Notes: generated by a model not told the origin, from the sequence alone. A stretch of DNA of 64,000 nt from Fulvia fulva (GCF_020509005.1 NC_063015.1:3968001-4032000); one strand, 5' to 3'; positions 33,146-44,348 are shown, counted from the stretch's first letter. Numbers and translations: made by a program.

Positions 33146-33942
33146 ATGCCTGGCGACATGGAGGACAGACCCGCCGAGGAGAATGACGTTAACGGAGACC
33201 TTCGACCAACTACAGATGCTGGAGGTAAGACTGCGCTGACGATCAGCCCGGACCCGATTAGCTAACATTGCACACTATCTCAGCTCTGGAAACTTCTCCG
33301 GGCAACTCGAGACCACTCACGGCCGACACGCAGCAAACGCAAGCTGTCTTAGAGCAGCGAGCCGACGCTCTAGTGCTTTCTGTCAACCACAAGCTGCCCT
33401 TCACCACCGAGTTTGTTGCGATCAGTGACAAGACTGCTGTCAGCGAACAGCTCAGTATCTTGAGGATCGCCAAAGATCGTCTTGCAGGGCGGATTGCGCG
33501 ACACAGCAAATACATGCCAGGCTTGAAAGAGTACATCAAGTCCCTCGAGGTTATCATGAGCCTTCTGGACAACGTGGCGCCTACATCGACTTCTACTACT
33601 GCACCGAATGAAGCTCTCGCCAACGGAGACTCGGCAATCCTAGAGAAGATGCATCAAGACCTTGCAATGTTGAAGAGACCAGAGGTGTTGAAACTCATTC
33701 GTACCAACACAGAGGCTCGCAGAGTCACACTTACCCAGGATATTGCAGCGAAGTCAGCGGAGACAACAGCACGCACCGAGAGTTGGGAAACAGAGACTGG
33801 AGGAGTGGAGGATGTGGTTAGTATCAGCAGACTCACGGACGAGATGGAGGCTCTCAAGGTTGAGAGAAGCTTCTCACGCGGCATAGTCGCCTTGGCAGAA
33901 TCTTGCCCGGCGAAGCTCGAGGGGTTGTCTTACAGTACGTGA
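33146..33942 (+). CDS. Hypothetical helical protein, 245 aa
   Basis: Not recognised. Two exons (33,146-33,224 and 33,284-33,942) are joined by a well-formed 59-bp intron (GTAAGA, GCTAAC, CTCAG) that closes the frame exactly. The start is the ATG of MPGDMEDRPAEENDVNG, an acidic unstructured opening. The rest is rich in Leu, Ala, Arg and Glu with heptad-like spacing, such as SEQLSILRIAKDRLAGRIAR and LKEYIKSLEVIMSLLDNV, suggesting amphipathic or coiled-coil helices. There is no signal peptide or membrane segment. The neighbouring gene at 34,399 is built similarly (acidic start, then long helices), but I see no clear alignment between the two. Confidence 0.7.
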
Positions 33943-34398
33943 GCTTCCCGCACCGATGGTGGCTAGCGAACTTGCCGGTCGTAAAAATGTGGCTTATGTA
34001 CAATCGAGCAGCATGTACATGCGCTGCCGCTTTCAACAAAGTCACAACCCTGAGCGGAAGCCAGTATGTTCGTGATGAGCCTGGACGTACATGATGTAGA
34101 TTAAAGCTTCGATTCCACTCTGTGCTCCTCATTGTCTACATTTACGGCTCGATTGATGAGCAATGTTCTCGTGCAGACAATCTCAGGTCACCAGCACGCG
34201 ACCCCCAGCAAAACTTCTCGGAATTGAGTTCATTCACTTCTGCTTACGTCACTGATCATTAGCGCGTGGCACGGATGATTCCCGTGCCTTATAAGACAAC
34301 GGCCAAACTGAACTTCATGGACTTTCGACCCACACTTCCACCGTCGCCTGACTACCGCACAACAACACGTACATCATCCACTACTCGACCCGCCGGCA
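33943..34398. other. Intergenic region
   Basis: 456 bp between two genes in the same direction. CA-rich pyrimidine-type leader sequence precedes the ATG at 34,399. Nothing else was recognised. Confidence 0.5.
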
Positions 34399-35907
34399 AT
34401 GGCGAAGAACACAGCACTCCACGACCGTGAGTCAGACCACCAAACATTGAACAAAGACTTGAGACACTGATACTCTTCCTAGTCGAGCCCTTCAACTTGA
34501 TCTTGTACCAGCCTAACGAGCCAGAGCCCGACGACGATTACGCACGAGACGGGCCTATTGTAGCTCGCCGCACTCACTGGATCGACAGCCCGGAGAGGCC
34601 AAGGCCCCCACCTCCAAAGCGGACTCATGACCAGCTCAACCCGACATCACCAGCAAGGCGGCCGCAGAGGTTGAGACGTGACGGTGCAGAGCGACGACCA
34701 GCTTCGGCACCAGCCACGCAGGCGGGCAGACTCGCCATACCAGACGCGCCGCTTCGACAGACACAGACATATGATCAAGAGGCAGCAGAAGGAGCTGTAA
34801 CATCAGAAGACGAGACGATGGATGATGATATCGCGCCAATTCATGAAGGCAGCACAAGGGGCCAACGTACTCAAGAGCAGGACACGATGGTACAGAACAT
34901 GAGCGAGCGAGCGTGCGCAGCAGCTGTTCGGAGACGCCTACCCGGACAGTGACTTCCTACTACTAGAGGGGGAAGTAACAGTAAGGACAAAACAGGATTT
35001 CGAGACCGAACTCGATGCCATTCAGGACCTGGATGAAACGCTGCGAAAGCTGCCCGGCTTCGTCACTGACTACACATATTCTCGCTTTATGGAGCAGCTT
35101 ATGGAATACCAGTCGAGCTGCAAGTATCTTTGAGCAGCTCTCGCCCGCCTTCCGGATGGCGAGGATGTGCAGACCACTGCGAACTCTACCACTGGCGACG
35201 CATCCACTGCTGACGCCCATAACAGCTCCGACTTCGCAGAAGATATCGCTTCCCTGTTCAACAGAGGTTTGAAGAACCACAAAGAATCACGAACATTCGA
35301 AGTACTCCGCGCCCGAGCCATCGCTCGTGCAGAGTCCTTACGAGATGAGATCGACGCATTTAAGGAGTCGAACAGGACATACGCAGGCCCCGAGGACCCC
35401 GAGAAGCGCAAAGAGCTCATAGACACACTCGCCGCGTTGTACATTGATCTAAGATTTACCGTCGGCTTAGGCAAGCTTGCCACTCTCTTCATGAACGGCG
35501 AGACTACCGTCACTGTTGCAGGTGGTGAAGGGGCCGCTTCTCAAGCTGACGCCACGGCAAACCCTCACCCGGTCGGCGAAGACCTCGTAGTCATCGTTCC
35601 GCCGTGGGTCAAGGAGCTGCGCCGGCATCTCGCCCGAGTCAAAGATCGTCAGCCGTTGGAGTTCTTCGCCCGCCACGTGTCTGTCCTGCGTGATACTGTC
35701 AAGACAGACATTGAGGCATGCAGGGAAGCAAGGCTTGAGGCAGAAACCGAGATGAATTTTGCGAGAAGAGACGGGATTGCCGACAGAATGGAGGGCCACG
35801 AGCTACTTGACGATGCTATGGAGGGTCTCGAGTTTGTGGGCGTGAGTATGTTTAGGAAGATGGCGGCTGAGCGTAGTGAAGGAGAGATGATGGAGCTTGA
35901 CGCTTGA
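34399..35907 (+). pseudogene. Hypothetical gene with broken reading frame
   Basis: Not recognised. The first intron (34,427-34,482; GTGAGT..CTAG) is clear and joins MAKNTALHD to LEPFNLILYQPNEPE. A basic, proline-rich part follows to about 34,866. The frame must then shift by one base to continue into DAYPDSDFLLLEGEVTV and FETELDAIQDLDETLRKLPG (about 34,934-35,057). A TGA at 35,131-35,133 interrupts that frame after SSCKYL, yet the same frame continues with coding-like helices (FEVLRARAIARAESLRDEID, VPPWVKELRRHLARVKDRQ) to the stop at 35,905-35,907. I found no GT-AG intron that removes the TGA and keeps frame without deleting good sequence. It is either a decaying gene or one with unusual introns. 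Confidence 0.5.
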
Positions 35908-36307
35908 GGTCGGAGTGTCCGGCGAGCAAGGATACGTGACGCGTGAACGACGACTATGATGCACACACCCAGACATATCTATGGGACTCGGGACAGTATA
36001 GAAGCTTGGTAGATCTGTAGAGTGTTGCCGATAGAGCACATGCTACGCACTCAAAGTCATGTCAGCGCTTCCAGCTACCCGTATCATAATCTAGCCCAGT
36101 GACCGAGTTAGATGTCAGTGAATTGTTTCTCCTGGCATGTGATTCTGGACGAGGGGTACGTTCACGTGCGAATCACGGGCCAATCGGCGAGCTGCTTGAG
36201 TATTATGAATCAAGTGGACCTAAAACACTCACTTCTTGTGTCTTAAAGACTTTCCCACCTGATTCGCTTTGATCTACAGAAGACTGCCGCCGCTGTCTAT
36301 CATCACG
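35908..36307. other. Intergenic region
   Basis: 400 bp between same-strand genes. No feature recognised beyond a probable terminator and promoter zone. Confidence 0.5.
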
Positions 36308-37478
36308 ATGGCGAAATCAAGAAAACAAAAACGCCGAGAGCGTGCGAAACGAGAGCTGGTTCAATACGCTACTTTTGAGTGTGCTGTCTGCCTAGAGACC
36401 TCAGACTGCTCCACCGGCATCAGCATACTCGAGGATCAGGTCTGCACGCCCTGCTTCGTCGAGGAGATCATACCGCAGTTCCACACTGCTGAACGGACTG
36501 AATCGCAGTATCCCGTCAAATGGGGCGGCAAAGAAGTCAAGCTCACACCTTATCGGTTGTAGGTTCCTAGATCCTTCTTGAAGAAGTGGGATGCAAGGCA
36601 GCGAGAGTACAACATGCCAGTAGGTTAGTGACTGTGACCAGTGTTGGAACACTCACTGCATGATTTAAAAGTCCAGAACATCGCTGATCAGACAGGTGAG
36701 CGCCTCTACTGTGGTGGCTCCAACTCGATGATGCCCTCATGTGGTAAATTTCTTGGGTCGAGACATAGATACAACTCTTTGAAGGGATGCGGAGAATGCG
36801 GTTGCTCCACTTGCTGGATATGTGAGACCGTGACAACAGACATCGGTAACTTCGACAAGCATAGCTGCGAGGCAGGATTCAGGGCAATGGCTGCAAATCC
36901 CTTCGAAGGCCTGGAAAGCGGCAAGCACGATCAGGTAAGATCAGGTTTACCACTCGTCTAGGTCGCGTCAAGTCACCAAGACATAAATACCTTGCTCGTT
37001 GGGATCAGTATTGCTAATACTGAACTAGCGGTGTCCGTCATGCAGGACAGCGTTTGAGCTTCGAGATGGCTGCAACCACATCACATGTCTCATGGGCTGG
37101 TGCTCGACACATTTCTGCTTTCTGTGTGGTATAGAAGCTGTCCATTGTCGAGGCGGTCACTGGGATGGCGGTCCTTGTCCACTGTATGGCCGCGCTGACG
37201 ATGCGAACAACCCTTTCGCTGCGCACATTCGAGGGCAAGGCAATCATGGTCATGCGGCTCAGCTAGTCGGCCCACTGCTACAAGCAATACTCAACGAAGG
37301 TCCGGTCGAACAACCAGATGTTGACCCACCACAGGGACAGGCCCAACAAGCTCAGGTTGATGGGCCGGCTATTGTACCACAAAGGAACAGGGTGACGACC
37401 GTGGAAGAATTTTTGATAAAAGACAAAACGAGCTGTAGCAGCAGCAGAGAGGATATTATAACGCATTTTTGCATGTGA
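36308..37478 (+). CDS. RBR-type (RING-IBR-RING) zinc protein with an in-frame TAG
   Basis: Probable RBR E3 ubiquitin ligase relative. A basic start (MAKSRKQKRRERAKRE) is followed by a short RING1-like part (CAVCLETSDC...CTPC), an IBR-like Cys cluster (YCGGSNSMMPSCGKF, CGECGCSTCWIC) and a RING2-like block (CPSCRTAFELRDGCNHITC, then CSTHFCFLCG) holding the NHxTC cysteine that accepts ubiquitin in RBR ligases. Exons 36,308-36,623, 36,696-36,934 and 37,029-37,478 close one frame over 335 codons. Inside the first exon, a TAG at 36,560-36,562 splits YPVKWGGKEVKLTPYRL from VPRSFLKKWDARQREY, which normally run together in this family. It could be a nonsense mutation, or a 48-bp intron with a poor donor (36,515-36,562, GTCAAA..TAG). 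Confidence 0.72.
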
Positions 37479-38569
37479 GTTTGGCAAGGATGTCTCGCTA
37501 GCGCAACGGTCGTTTTCCGGTCGTACGACTTTCGTGAGTTCGAGCCCCGCGGTGTAGCACGACGATGTTCTCAGAATTTTGCGATCTCGCCTATATCAAA
37601 GCCCGAAGCTGCAGCTGCGATGACTGTCGTCCGCACGGAGACGTCCAACAAGAGCGGATTTGCAGGCGAAGTGAGGTGCCGTGAATGAAGTGAAATGCTT
37701 AGTTCTTGAGGCGCCATTGTTGTCAGGTAGTGTGAAATATGCCAAATCTCCTGGCTACTAGGTATGTTTCGCGGGAGGGAATGCGTGCATCGTTCGTCAT
37801 ATGTTCAAGCCTCGTCTTGTAGATTTTCGGCATAGACGTGCACAAGGTTCCAAGTGGAGTTCCAAGTGTAGTATGATGCCAGAACTTTCGCCTGACGTCT
37901 CCACGAGGATGAGTGCGATCGCCTATAGTATGCCAGCTTATCATCGTAGATCTGTCGACACTATGCATCAACTGGCGTAGCCATGCCCAGTAGCGACGTG
38001 CCGACCTCAACCTCCGTCAGCCATACTGCCACCATTCATCCCCAGGCCGCCTCGACCAGATCCTCTACTCACCCAGCAAAAGAACTCCCGCCACAGCAAA
38101 GCCATGAAGCGGGCCAAGAAACTTCGGTATCCACGATCATCACCACAATTTCACAAATCAAGCATTGGAGCGGACCGAGCTAACCGTCTTCACAACCTTG
38201 AACCTGCGACTCTTGGGTGTTGAAATGCACTGAACTTGTTTGCGCGGAGCTTCCCGCGGACCGTGAAGGGACCTAGTTTACTTCCATGAGTAAGCAAGGT
38301 TTGGGGTGACGGGGCCGGAGTGGTGCCGCGCTTCATGTGAAGATCTGGATTCGTGCCCCGCCCTTCAACGGCTGCTGGGGCGTGAGGGATAGCTCTCCGA
38401 GTTCGCGTATGGTCTGAAGCAGAGTTTTGAGGTGACCGTCTCAGGCTGTGGCAGATCGAGGTGGAGCGAATCTTGGAGATGTCGTCGTGGCATGAAACGC
38501 GAGTATTGCGATCGAATGGCTTCTACACTAATCTTGCACAAGCGCTCGCTCAAGCTGTTGATCTGACCT
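37479..38569. other. Intergenic region with a tRNA-like motif
   Basis: No supportable gene. A 66-codon frame at 37,983-38,183 is Ser/Thr/Pro-rich and unassigned. The tRNA-like block near 37,490-37,560 is listed separately. Confidence 0.5.
37490..37562 (+). other. tRNA-like sequence with pol III A and B boxes
   Basis: TAGCGCAACGG (37,499-37,509) resembles an A box and GAGTTCGAGCC (37,536-37,546) a B box, at a spacing normal for tRNA genes. A 7-bp acceptor stem does not pair well and the T-stem has a mismatch. It is more likely a decayed tRNA or the head of a tRNA-derived SINE than a working tRNA. No anticodon is assigned. Confidence 0.3.
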
Positions 38570-39659
38570 TCAATTTGCCCATTGCTGAAGTAAGAAGTCA
38601 ACCACGTCCAATTCAAGTGTCTTCGCAGTATCGATCAGGGGTGCGGGCTTATCTTCACTTCCAATGCACTCTTTGTCCGACATCGATGCGGTGTGCTGAA
38701 ACCCATGACACCTGCCACCCGGCATGCTCGACTGCTGCCGAGCACTGGACCAGGAGCGAGCTAGAATCTCCTCTGCTAGTTGTGGTGAGGGTACCACTGC
38801 TGGTGCGCGAGGAACGGTTGGGTCTGGATCTGTCGTAAGAGTCCATGAATCTGTCCGACGAATCGCACGTGTACTCATTGAGAGTTTGGAAAACATTGGC
38901 CGCTGACCATCGGCACGGAGCTGAGCAAGGTAATCTAGCCGTACGTCGGCTGGGGGCCTGCGCGTTCTCGAGGGGCGTTCGTCTTCTGATTGGCTCTCGC
39001 TGGACCGAACAAAATCCCGTGCTCGAATTGTAGAGCATGTACAGCGGAGCCGGTCAGTGTAAGCTCTTGCGTAACCATCTCCATGCTTAGCGCTAATGTT
39101 GAATGCCAAGTATTCAAGGCACTCATGGAAGCTCTGGCGAGAACAGCCAATCGGTCCCCACAGTTTTGAAGCAGTTTTATGATGTTGTTCCTGAAGGCTG
39201 TGGTTCTACCAGAGCTCAGATCTTTTGCTTCCTCGATTCTTCGCGTAATGTGTTCTTGGGCCACTCCAGACGCTGCCTCAATGCCAGTAGCCTGTCAGCT
39301 TCGAATGGATGCCTGAACTGCTCCAATGTCGAGAAGACTGTCTGTCCATTGGCATCTGTCTTGTAATATGCCTGGATCGTGTCTCGAATCTGGATGAAGA
39401 TGTTGCGGCATTGGTCGACTGCTCGATACGCTACAGCTCGGCCTTCGTCGTCGAAAATTGTGGATGCTGCCTCAAGCTCGAGGAACTCAGCAGTCTGTTT
39501 GAGGGGGGATTCTACCAGCTTGATGTCTTCGGTTAATGCGTATATGTCGCCTTTGACAGACTTGACATCTTGAGCATGTTTGTAGAGAGTGCTGCAGAGA
39601 CTCGCGCCGGAATCGGCGACTTGTAAGGCGCCAGTCAGAGCGCTGAAAGGTTCTGCCAT
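38570..39659 (-). CDS. STAND-N-like paralog 1 (fungal N-terminal domain, VDxLLxxW end)
   Basis: Member of a local three-gene family. It opens MAEPFSALTGALQVADSGAS and continues with helices (LTEDIKLVESPLKQTAEFLE, FEADRLLALRQRLEW) typical of the fungal N-terminal domain of STAND/NLR-like proteins. It ends LELDVVDFLLQQWAN, matching the C-termini of the other two. The reading frame changes twice. A three-exon model closes it at 322 residues: 39,659-39,272, 39,197-39,043 and 38,995-38,570, with introns of 74 and 47 bp. The donors (GTCTGG, GTACAT) are weak, so single-base frameshifts in a decaying copy are equally possible. No NACHT or NB-ARC motor is present, so a role in signalling or incompatibility is only inferred from the domain's usual company. 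Confidence 0.55.
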
Positions 39660-40216
39660 GATGGTGAGATCGTGTGGTGTTCTCGGAAAGAGATGTCGAC
39701 CTAGTTTTAAACGCCAGATTATACACAGACATGTGTGTCATAAACGTGGCTAGGACGGTCTGATTTCAGCGATATGGCGGCACTTGCAGTTCGAGAGACA
39801 GCCGCGCGGCAGTCGATATCGATATCTATCATGAGCCCGTCTATAGGGGTTTCATTTCTCCAGGGTTAGTAGTGTCTCAGCTTGAACAAAGCCGCAACTC
39901 CACTGTCTGATTGGCCTGACCGAAGGCGTTATGGCGCAAAAGTCCAGATGCTACACTAGCGCTCAGCAGATTCAGACACGTGTTGAACCGGTCCGCAATA
40001 TTTGGATCTCCCCAGTGACATGGCCATCGGTTGCCAGAAGGGTCGTCGCTGTTGCTCAAAGCATGTCCCGTTTGAAAGCACCCAATTGGCGATCGTGCAC
40101 AGAAGCGCTTTCCCAGAGAACTCCCATCGCACCGGAGGGTGGCCAGACGACACAAGTGGTACTTCAATGTACATAGTCTGGTACTGTACAGCATCATCAT
40201 CACCTCCTCAGCACGC
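39660..40216. other. Intergenic region
   Basis: 557 bp between two minus-strand genes. Overlapping open frames (for example 39,877-40,287, minus) have no domain signature. Confidence 0.5.
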
Positions 40217-41057
40217 CTACCTGGCATTCTTCCTCTCAGCCGCCCGCCTCTTTGCTCTGACCTCGGCGCGCCGTCTCTCACCACCATCGACCTTGTGACC
40301 GCGTCTCTGCTCCCACAGCCCTTCCTTAACCCTTAACCTCGCCACGCCTGTGTGCCCCTTGACATACTCGACCCCCGTGCCACCAATTACGTTGCCCTGC
40401 ACAGTCTTGACACCATTCACAGCCTTCGCCTCCTCCTTTCTCATCCTCTGCGCCGGCCTCATCGCTGTCAAGACACTCCCTTTCACCTTCTCCTCTTTCG
40501 GCTTAGGATTCGCTGGATCTTCCGGTAGCACCACCGTGGGTTCTACATTTACGACCACCTTCTTCACGCCCGCGTCTCTTGATACTGTCGCAGGTGCTGG
40601 CTTGTTTGTGGGCACTTCTACCACGCGCAGTTCTGCTATTCCGCCCTGAACTTTTTGGAGGTCCCCGCCTATTCCGGTGATCCCGTGACGGAAGCGCTCG
40701 CGCCACCAGAGGATGTATCGCCGGGCGCGAGGTGGCTCGATGCCGGCGTCCTTCATCTGTGCGGAGGACATGGTGAAGAGGGAGTCCCAGGTGGGAAATT
40801 TGGCGGCGTGAGCGGAGGTGTTGCGGCCGATTAGGGTGAGGAAGGCGGCGGGGTCGGGGACAAATGGAGTTGGTTTCGGTATGCCTATACGTCGTCAGGA
40901 TGGCAGCACAGCGTATGCAATGCCGTAGGTACTTGCGTGCTGGCGGGAGGCCTTTGTGCATGCTCCGCGTCTGTTGCTGTGCCTGAGATGGTAGACATGT
41001 GCTTTGGCGCAGAGGTGAGGGGAGGGACAGGAGGGACGATGCTCGTTTCGTGGCCAT
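40217..41057 (-). CDS. FYV4: IGR-motif mitochondrial small-subunit ribosomal protein (FYV4/mS41-like)
   Basis: Mitochondrial ribosomal protein of the IGR-motif family. The first exon (41,057-40,937) encodes a basic, Ser-rich leader (MATKRASSLLSLPSPLRQST) that suits mitochondrial import. The second exon (40,884-40,217) carries AAFLTLIGRN, the IGR motif that names the family, then SSAQMKDAGIEPPRARRYIL and WWRERFRHGITGIGGDL, the SAM-like fold. A lysine- and arginine-rich C-terminal tail follows; total 262 residues. The frame closes only if the intron (40,885-40,936) uses a GC donor, GCAAGT, with CTGAC branch and TATAG acceptor. The nearest GT would shift the frame. It is transcribed divergently from the CDK7-like gene, with starts 216 bp apart. 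Confidence 0.8.
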
Positions 41058-41273
41058 GTTGGCGGTGATGGGATGTATGCCGCATCCGATGGTCGTGAGG
41101 GACAAGGAGCACTCCGCACGGCACTGGCGTCGATGTGCACGCGGAGGTGATGGCTTTGCCGCATGGGAGGCAACAGTTCAGGCCCACACGGACTCCGCCT
41201 CTGGTTGTAGACACATGCCAATGCCGACACATCCTCATTCACAGCACTGCTCTTCTCGATCTAGCCGATAGAA
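41058..41273. promoter_or_regulatory. Shared divergent promoter region
   Basis: 216 bp between the start codons of the mitoribosomal protein gene (minus) and the CDK7-like kinase gene (plus). Both promoters must lie here or inside the leaders. No specific factor site was identified. Confidence 0.55.
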
Positions 41274-42584
41274 GTGAGCACAGAGGCTTCCAATTATGGC
41301 ACGATAACAGCGACTCCGAGTACCGACCGTCCTGCAACACCACCACCACCGACGACGACAACCATGGCAGTCCCACCCAAATCCCCCAAATCACCGGCTC
41401 TCGATGTTCCACCCGAACCTCCCTTCACACGCATCAAGCTCTCACCCCAACCACCTGACTCGAGTGCGCGATCCTCACCTTCAAATGGACCAGTAGTGGC
41501 AGACTTGGCAGAGCACCTCGACCGGGAAGAGCGCAACAGTTACATCAAAGGCAAGCTGCTTGGTTCCGGTCAATATGCCGACGTCTTCAGCGCCCACCGC
41601 GTGCATGATCCGAGCAAGCTGGTCGCCATCAAAAAGATCAAAATTGGTGCAGAAGCGAAAGAGATGGGCATCTCCTACGACAGTCTGCGCGAGATCAAGT
41701 TCCTGCAAGAGTTAGACCATCCCAACATCATCAAGCTGTTCGCCGTCTTCAGCACGAAGAACCAGAACTTGAACTTGGTATTGGAGCAACTACCCCAAGG
41801 CGATCTATTGAAATTGATTCAAGACTTCGGAAACATCTCATACACAGCCGCGGACATCAAGAGCTGGATGTTGATGTTGATGCGCGCAGTCCATTTCTGC
41901 CACGCGAACTTCATTCTCCACCGCGACATCAAGCCCAACAACTTGCTGATAGCTGCTAACGGTGAGATCAAACTCGCCGATTTTGGTCTGGCACGGAGTT
42001 TTGCCGACCCATACCAACCCATGACCTACAACACCATCACGATCTGGTATCGACCTCCCGAGCTCTTCTTCCAGGCACCATACTACGGCGGAGCGGTAGA
42101 CATCTGGTCCTGCGGCGCGGTCTTCGCAGAATTGATCACTCGCGAAGTTATGTTCAAAGCGTGGCCAGAAAGCGAGATCAACATGGTGAAGATGATATGC
42201 GAAAAGGTCGGAACGCCGACTGAGGAAAACTGGCCTGGCGTAAGCAGACTGAAAGGATACGTCACGCCATCTGATATCATACCGCTGAAGAGTAAAGACC
42301 ACTGGCTTGGGCAATTCAGGGCTATTGGGGAGGTCGGGGTGGATCTTCTGATGAAGATGTTGACGCTGGATCCGAGGGTGAGACTGGATGCAGAGCAGGT
42401 CTTGAGGCATGAGTTTTGGACTGCCGCGCCGAAGCCGAGTAAGCTGGCAGATCTGCCGAAGAAGGGAGGTGGACTGGAGCAGATGGGCGAGGACCTGGAG
42501 AGGAGAGGCGGAGAGCAGCCGAGTAAAGATGAGAGCAGAGGTGACAAGGTGGCAAGAAGGATTGACTTTGGTGCTATGAAGTGA
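41274..42584 (+). CDS. KIN28: Cyclin-dependent kinase, CDK7/Kin28 type
   Basis: Catalytic subunit expected in TFIIH, phosphorylating the RNA polymerase II C-terminal domain and in some fungi activating other CDKs. One uninterrupted exon, 436 residues. About 85 disordered Pro/Ser/Thr-rich residues precede the kinase. Gly loop LLGSGQYADVF; catalytic Lys120 in VAIKKIKIG; the C-helix YDSLREIKFLQEL corresponds to CDK7's LREIKLLQEL; HRDIKPNNLL with Asp218; DFG at 236-238; and a T-loop YQPMTYNTITIWYRPPELFF with Thr251 at the activating position. GAVDIWSCGAVFAEL follows. IWYRPPE in place of RWYRAPE is a small deviation. The C-terminal tail is charged. If it starts at a later Met (residue 31), only disordered sequence is lost. 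Confidence 0.92.
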   Translation: MSTEASNYGTITATPSTDRPATPPPPTTTTMAVPPKSPKSPALDVPPEPPFTRIKLSPQPPDSSARSSPSNGPVVADLAEHLDREERNSYIKGKLLGSGQYADVFSAHRVHDPSKLVAIKKIKIGAEAKEMGISYDSLREIKFLQELDHPNIIKLFAVFSTKNQNLNLVLEQLPQGDLLKLIQDFGNISYTAADIKSWMLMLMRAVHFCHANFILHRDIKPNNLLIAANGEIKLADFGLARSFADPYQPMTYNTITIWYRPPELFFQAPYYGGAVDIWSCGAVFAELITREVMFKAWPESEINMVKMICEKVGTPTEENWPGVSRLKGYVTPSDIIPLKSKDHWLGQFRAIGEVGVDLLMKMLTLDPRVRLDAEQVLRHEFWTAAPKPSKLADLPKKGGGLEQMGEDLERRGGEQPSKDESRGDKVARRIDFGAMK

Positions 42585-42686
42585 TGAGATTATGGGCACA
42601 CGAGTTGACGAATGCTACGATTACTGCGATGACCAGCGCCACTACTCCGCGAATTGTGAACTGAGCCACAGAGTTGGATACGCACC

Positions 42687-44179
42687 CTAACGGACCGCTG
42701 GAGACTCTTGGGGTCCGGCCTTTGTCCATCGCTGCATAAGCAGGTCAACATCGTCGAAATGATCGTCCGACCAATCAGACGACGGGTCACGCTCAACCAT
42801 CGTAGACGGAGATCGAGAATCGGCATGTCCTGCGTGGCCATTGTGCATGCGTGACTTCCCCTGAGTAGAGATCGACCGGAAATCCCACGGGCCTCCTGGC
42901 ATCATGACGCCTTCGGCGCCTGCCATCGTTTCATCATAGAGGACCCCTCCTGAAACAGGCCTTGCTGCTTCTACACCTGTCAACTGTGGAGGGCGATGTG
43001 GAGTTTCCTGGTCTTCCTCCCGATAAAAGCGCTCACTCGAAAACCGCATGAACAGATATCTCATTATCCTCCTGATCAGCGAGGCATGCAGGTGGCGACG
43101 AATAGCTGTGGGTTCGGAGCCGTCATCCCAGAGATAAGACTCGACTCTGTATGTTTGCGACCTATACACAGATATGCTGTGGCGGAGGCGCGAGACCGCG
43201 TCTGATGTTTGTTCGAAGCCAAAGACAATACCGTACTCGTCAATGCTGGACCCGCGCTTCCACTCCTCTTGGGTGTACTGTACGCTGCTACTCAGGGCCG
43301 CAATTGCTCCTGCACATCGACTGAGGCTCGTCGCCATGCTCTCTCATCACGAAGCCTCGGTAAGGAGGGCTTGATGGCGTTCATGCTGTACGGCTGCTTG
43401 AAATCGTGTTCTCTGATCCCTCGGCATGTCTCTCTTAGGTCGTGATTGCCACTGCTCGTCGCACGCTTTGCGTACAAGGGCCGCGGCAGATCCAGATCAT
43501 GCATCGTATCTGCATCAGAGCCTGACTGACATGACTTGGCCGGATTGGTCGGATTTCTTGGCATCGCAACAAGTGACAGCCCCTGCATACCTTGCGATGC
43601 ACTCTCCGTCTTCGGCTGTAGTTGACTGAATGCAGCTGCTAGTACCTCATACTTCTTCTCAGCATCCGTTTTGGCCCGAATCATGGTCTGAACCTCGAGT
43701 TTTGCAACCGCCATGGCTTCTTGATCTCCATTTGCTCCAGCGTTGGTGGTGTTGGCCGCCAGACCAACGATTCCGATCATCACTAGAAGCGTCGTCTTCC
43801 GCTTCTCGAGGTTCGCTCCAAGGAGTTCGATCTTCTCCTTCTTGTTGAAAGCATACTGGAGCCGGGCAACAGTCTGTCCCTTGCTATGCATGCTTGCAAC
43901 CGATTCGCGAACATCATTGAAAGCATCTTTCGTCCCGTCTAGTATATCTTGGAAGTCTGCATCCATCTCGTGCTGCTTCAGATTGTCTGTCGACTGTATC
44001 TGGGTATGTGCTCGTTTCAGCACTATCGACAGAAGTCGAATGTCCTGTGCAACAACTCGCAAGTCTTTCGGCGCATCTTTTGCTGTGAGGACGAAGTTGT
44101 GTATCGACTTGGCCAGAGAGAATCCCATTTCTGCCACCTGCAGCACGCCGGCTGTAGCACTGATGCCGTCAAGCGCCAT
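42687..44179 (-). CDS. STAND-N-like paralog 2 (fungal N-terminal domain, VDxLLxxW end)
   Basis: 473 residues from exons 44,179-43,392 and 43,320-42,687. The 71-bp intron (GTACAG..CCTCAG) closes the frame and joins DFKQP to RCAGAIAALSSSV. It starts MALDGISATAGVLQVAEMGF, nearly the same as paralog 3. The helical N-terminal part includes KKEKIELLGANLEKRKTTLL and a hydrophobic LVMIGIVGLAAN. The second half carries the widespread fungal block FGFEQTSDAVSRLRHSI, RVESYLWDDGSEPTAIRRH, HASLIRRIMRYLF and YREEDQETPHRPPQL. It ends DDHFDDVDLLMQRWTKAG, the motif shared by all three local paralogs. There is no nucleotide-binding motor. Function is unknown; a regulatory or incompatibility role is inference from the domain type. 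It lies tail-to-tail with the CDK7-like gene, 102 bp apart. Confidence 0.85.
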
Positions 44180-44348
44180 TGTGTATGAGTATTGCTACAA
44201 ATGAGGTTGACGTGCGCATTGAAGGCTTTAATATCGAGCTGAGCTCCTCCGTTGCTTCGCCCCATTGGCAATGTTGCACAAGTGGTGGCGGAGCAGTACG
44301 CCACGACCCGGAGCCGTTACCACAATCTCATACAATCTTCAGGCGGGC

